A stretch of DNA of 64,000 nucleotides from Enchytraeus crypticus (lineage: Eukaryota > Annelida > Clitellata > Enchytraeida > Enchytraeidae). The position numbers and the translations under genes were made by a program. The notes under the pieces were generated by a model that searched no databases, was not told the origin of the DNA, and saw only the letters and a list, made by a program, of their open reading frames with translations. The stretch is from positions 1,388,001 to 1,452,000 of the forward strand of contig CAJHZI010000736.1 of assembly GCA_905160935.1 (NCBI GenBank). The letters are read 5' to 3'. This document shows, piece after piece, positions 63,415 to 64,000 of the stretch (positions within the stretch are counted from its first letter, which is position 1; every line of letters begins with the position of its first letter).

Positions 63415-64000
63415 CTGTAACAACAACAGCATGAACAATTTTACAAAGTTTCAATTGAAGGCATCTAGCTCATTCTACATATCAGACTAATCTCAGCAGA
63501 TATCACATGTATTCAAGTAGATAGATATACATGCATGTATGGGCATGCTTAACAAAACAGCTTTAAAGCACACTTATAGAATTTTCTTCTATCGAATTTT
63601 ATTAAATTTTACTGGATAGATATGTAATAGTAGCAAAGTTAGGCGCGAGGTAGAGGCTGTACCAAGGAATCGCGAAGCCCAGGTTAAAATCCCTAGTTGG
63701 CCAGCAATACACTAACCCTTTAGGCTAGCGTGATGGATGATTAACCTTAAGTTGGTGCTAACTCCAAATATGAGCCAATAAAAGGCAACGAGTATACATG
63801 GTTTTGAGTATGAATAAATTAGATAATGCAATGACGGCATAGTCACTCTGTAAACACATTTAGTATTCCGTATACAAGCAGAAAAAAGGCAAACATGAGT
63901 ACCAACAACAATAAAGGTTATCCTAGTAAATATTTTATACAGCTTAACAATAAATGTAATACTGTAATTGATCATCATTAATAGAGTGGGTCTGAATTTA

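Overview
This is AT-rich metazoan nuclear DNA, probably from a marine invertebrate. It has spliced genes with GT/AG introns of roughly 0.2 to 4 kb, decayed non-LTR retrotransposons, tRNA-type SINEs and many microsatellites. I cannot name the phylum.

Plus strand, 169-36616: the 3' part of a giant LDL-receptor-related protein (LRP1/LRP2 type). I joined 27 exons; all phases agree and they give 1422 codons plus a stop. Domain order is: end of one YWTD beta-propeller, EGF, 11 LDLa modules, two EGFs, a second YWTD propeller, two EGFs, a Ser/Thr-rich stalk, one membrane helix, and a tail with NPxY, PPxY and YxxM motifs. The 5' end lies outside the window.

Plus strand, 42485-45897: a proposed three-exon gene for a 231-residue single-pass membrane protein. 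Its short tail has basic residues next to the membrane and ends in EWYV, recalling neurexin/syndecan/glycophorin tails. I could not assign it to a known family.

Minus strand, 63414-51925: ten in-phase exons (608 residues) of a MARK/Par-1 kinase, from the HRDLK loop to the C-terminal KA1 domain. The start of the kinase lies beyond the right edge.

Introns and intergenic DNA hold LINE pieces of at least three lineages, a TE-derived ORF, four SINE families (called A-D here), a 262-bp palindromic MITE and a possible solo LTR. Two SINE families share their 3' ends with LINEs in the same window (A with the L2/CR1-like LINE, C with the RTE-like LINE).

The most unusual pattern is that many minisatellites sit on or beside splice sites. 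Several have a repeat unit that is itself a copy of the neighbouring donor or acceptor (8650, 9176, 17612, 25182, 35571). A similar array copies the end of the last coding exon of the small membrane gene (45841). Others begin within about 10-75 bases of a junction in both large genes.
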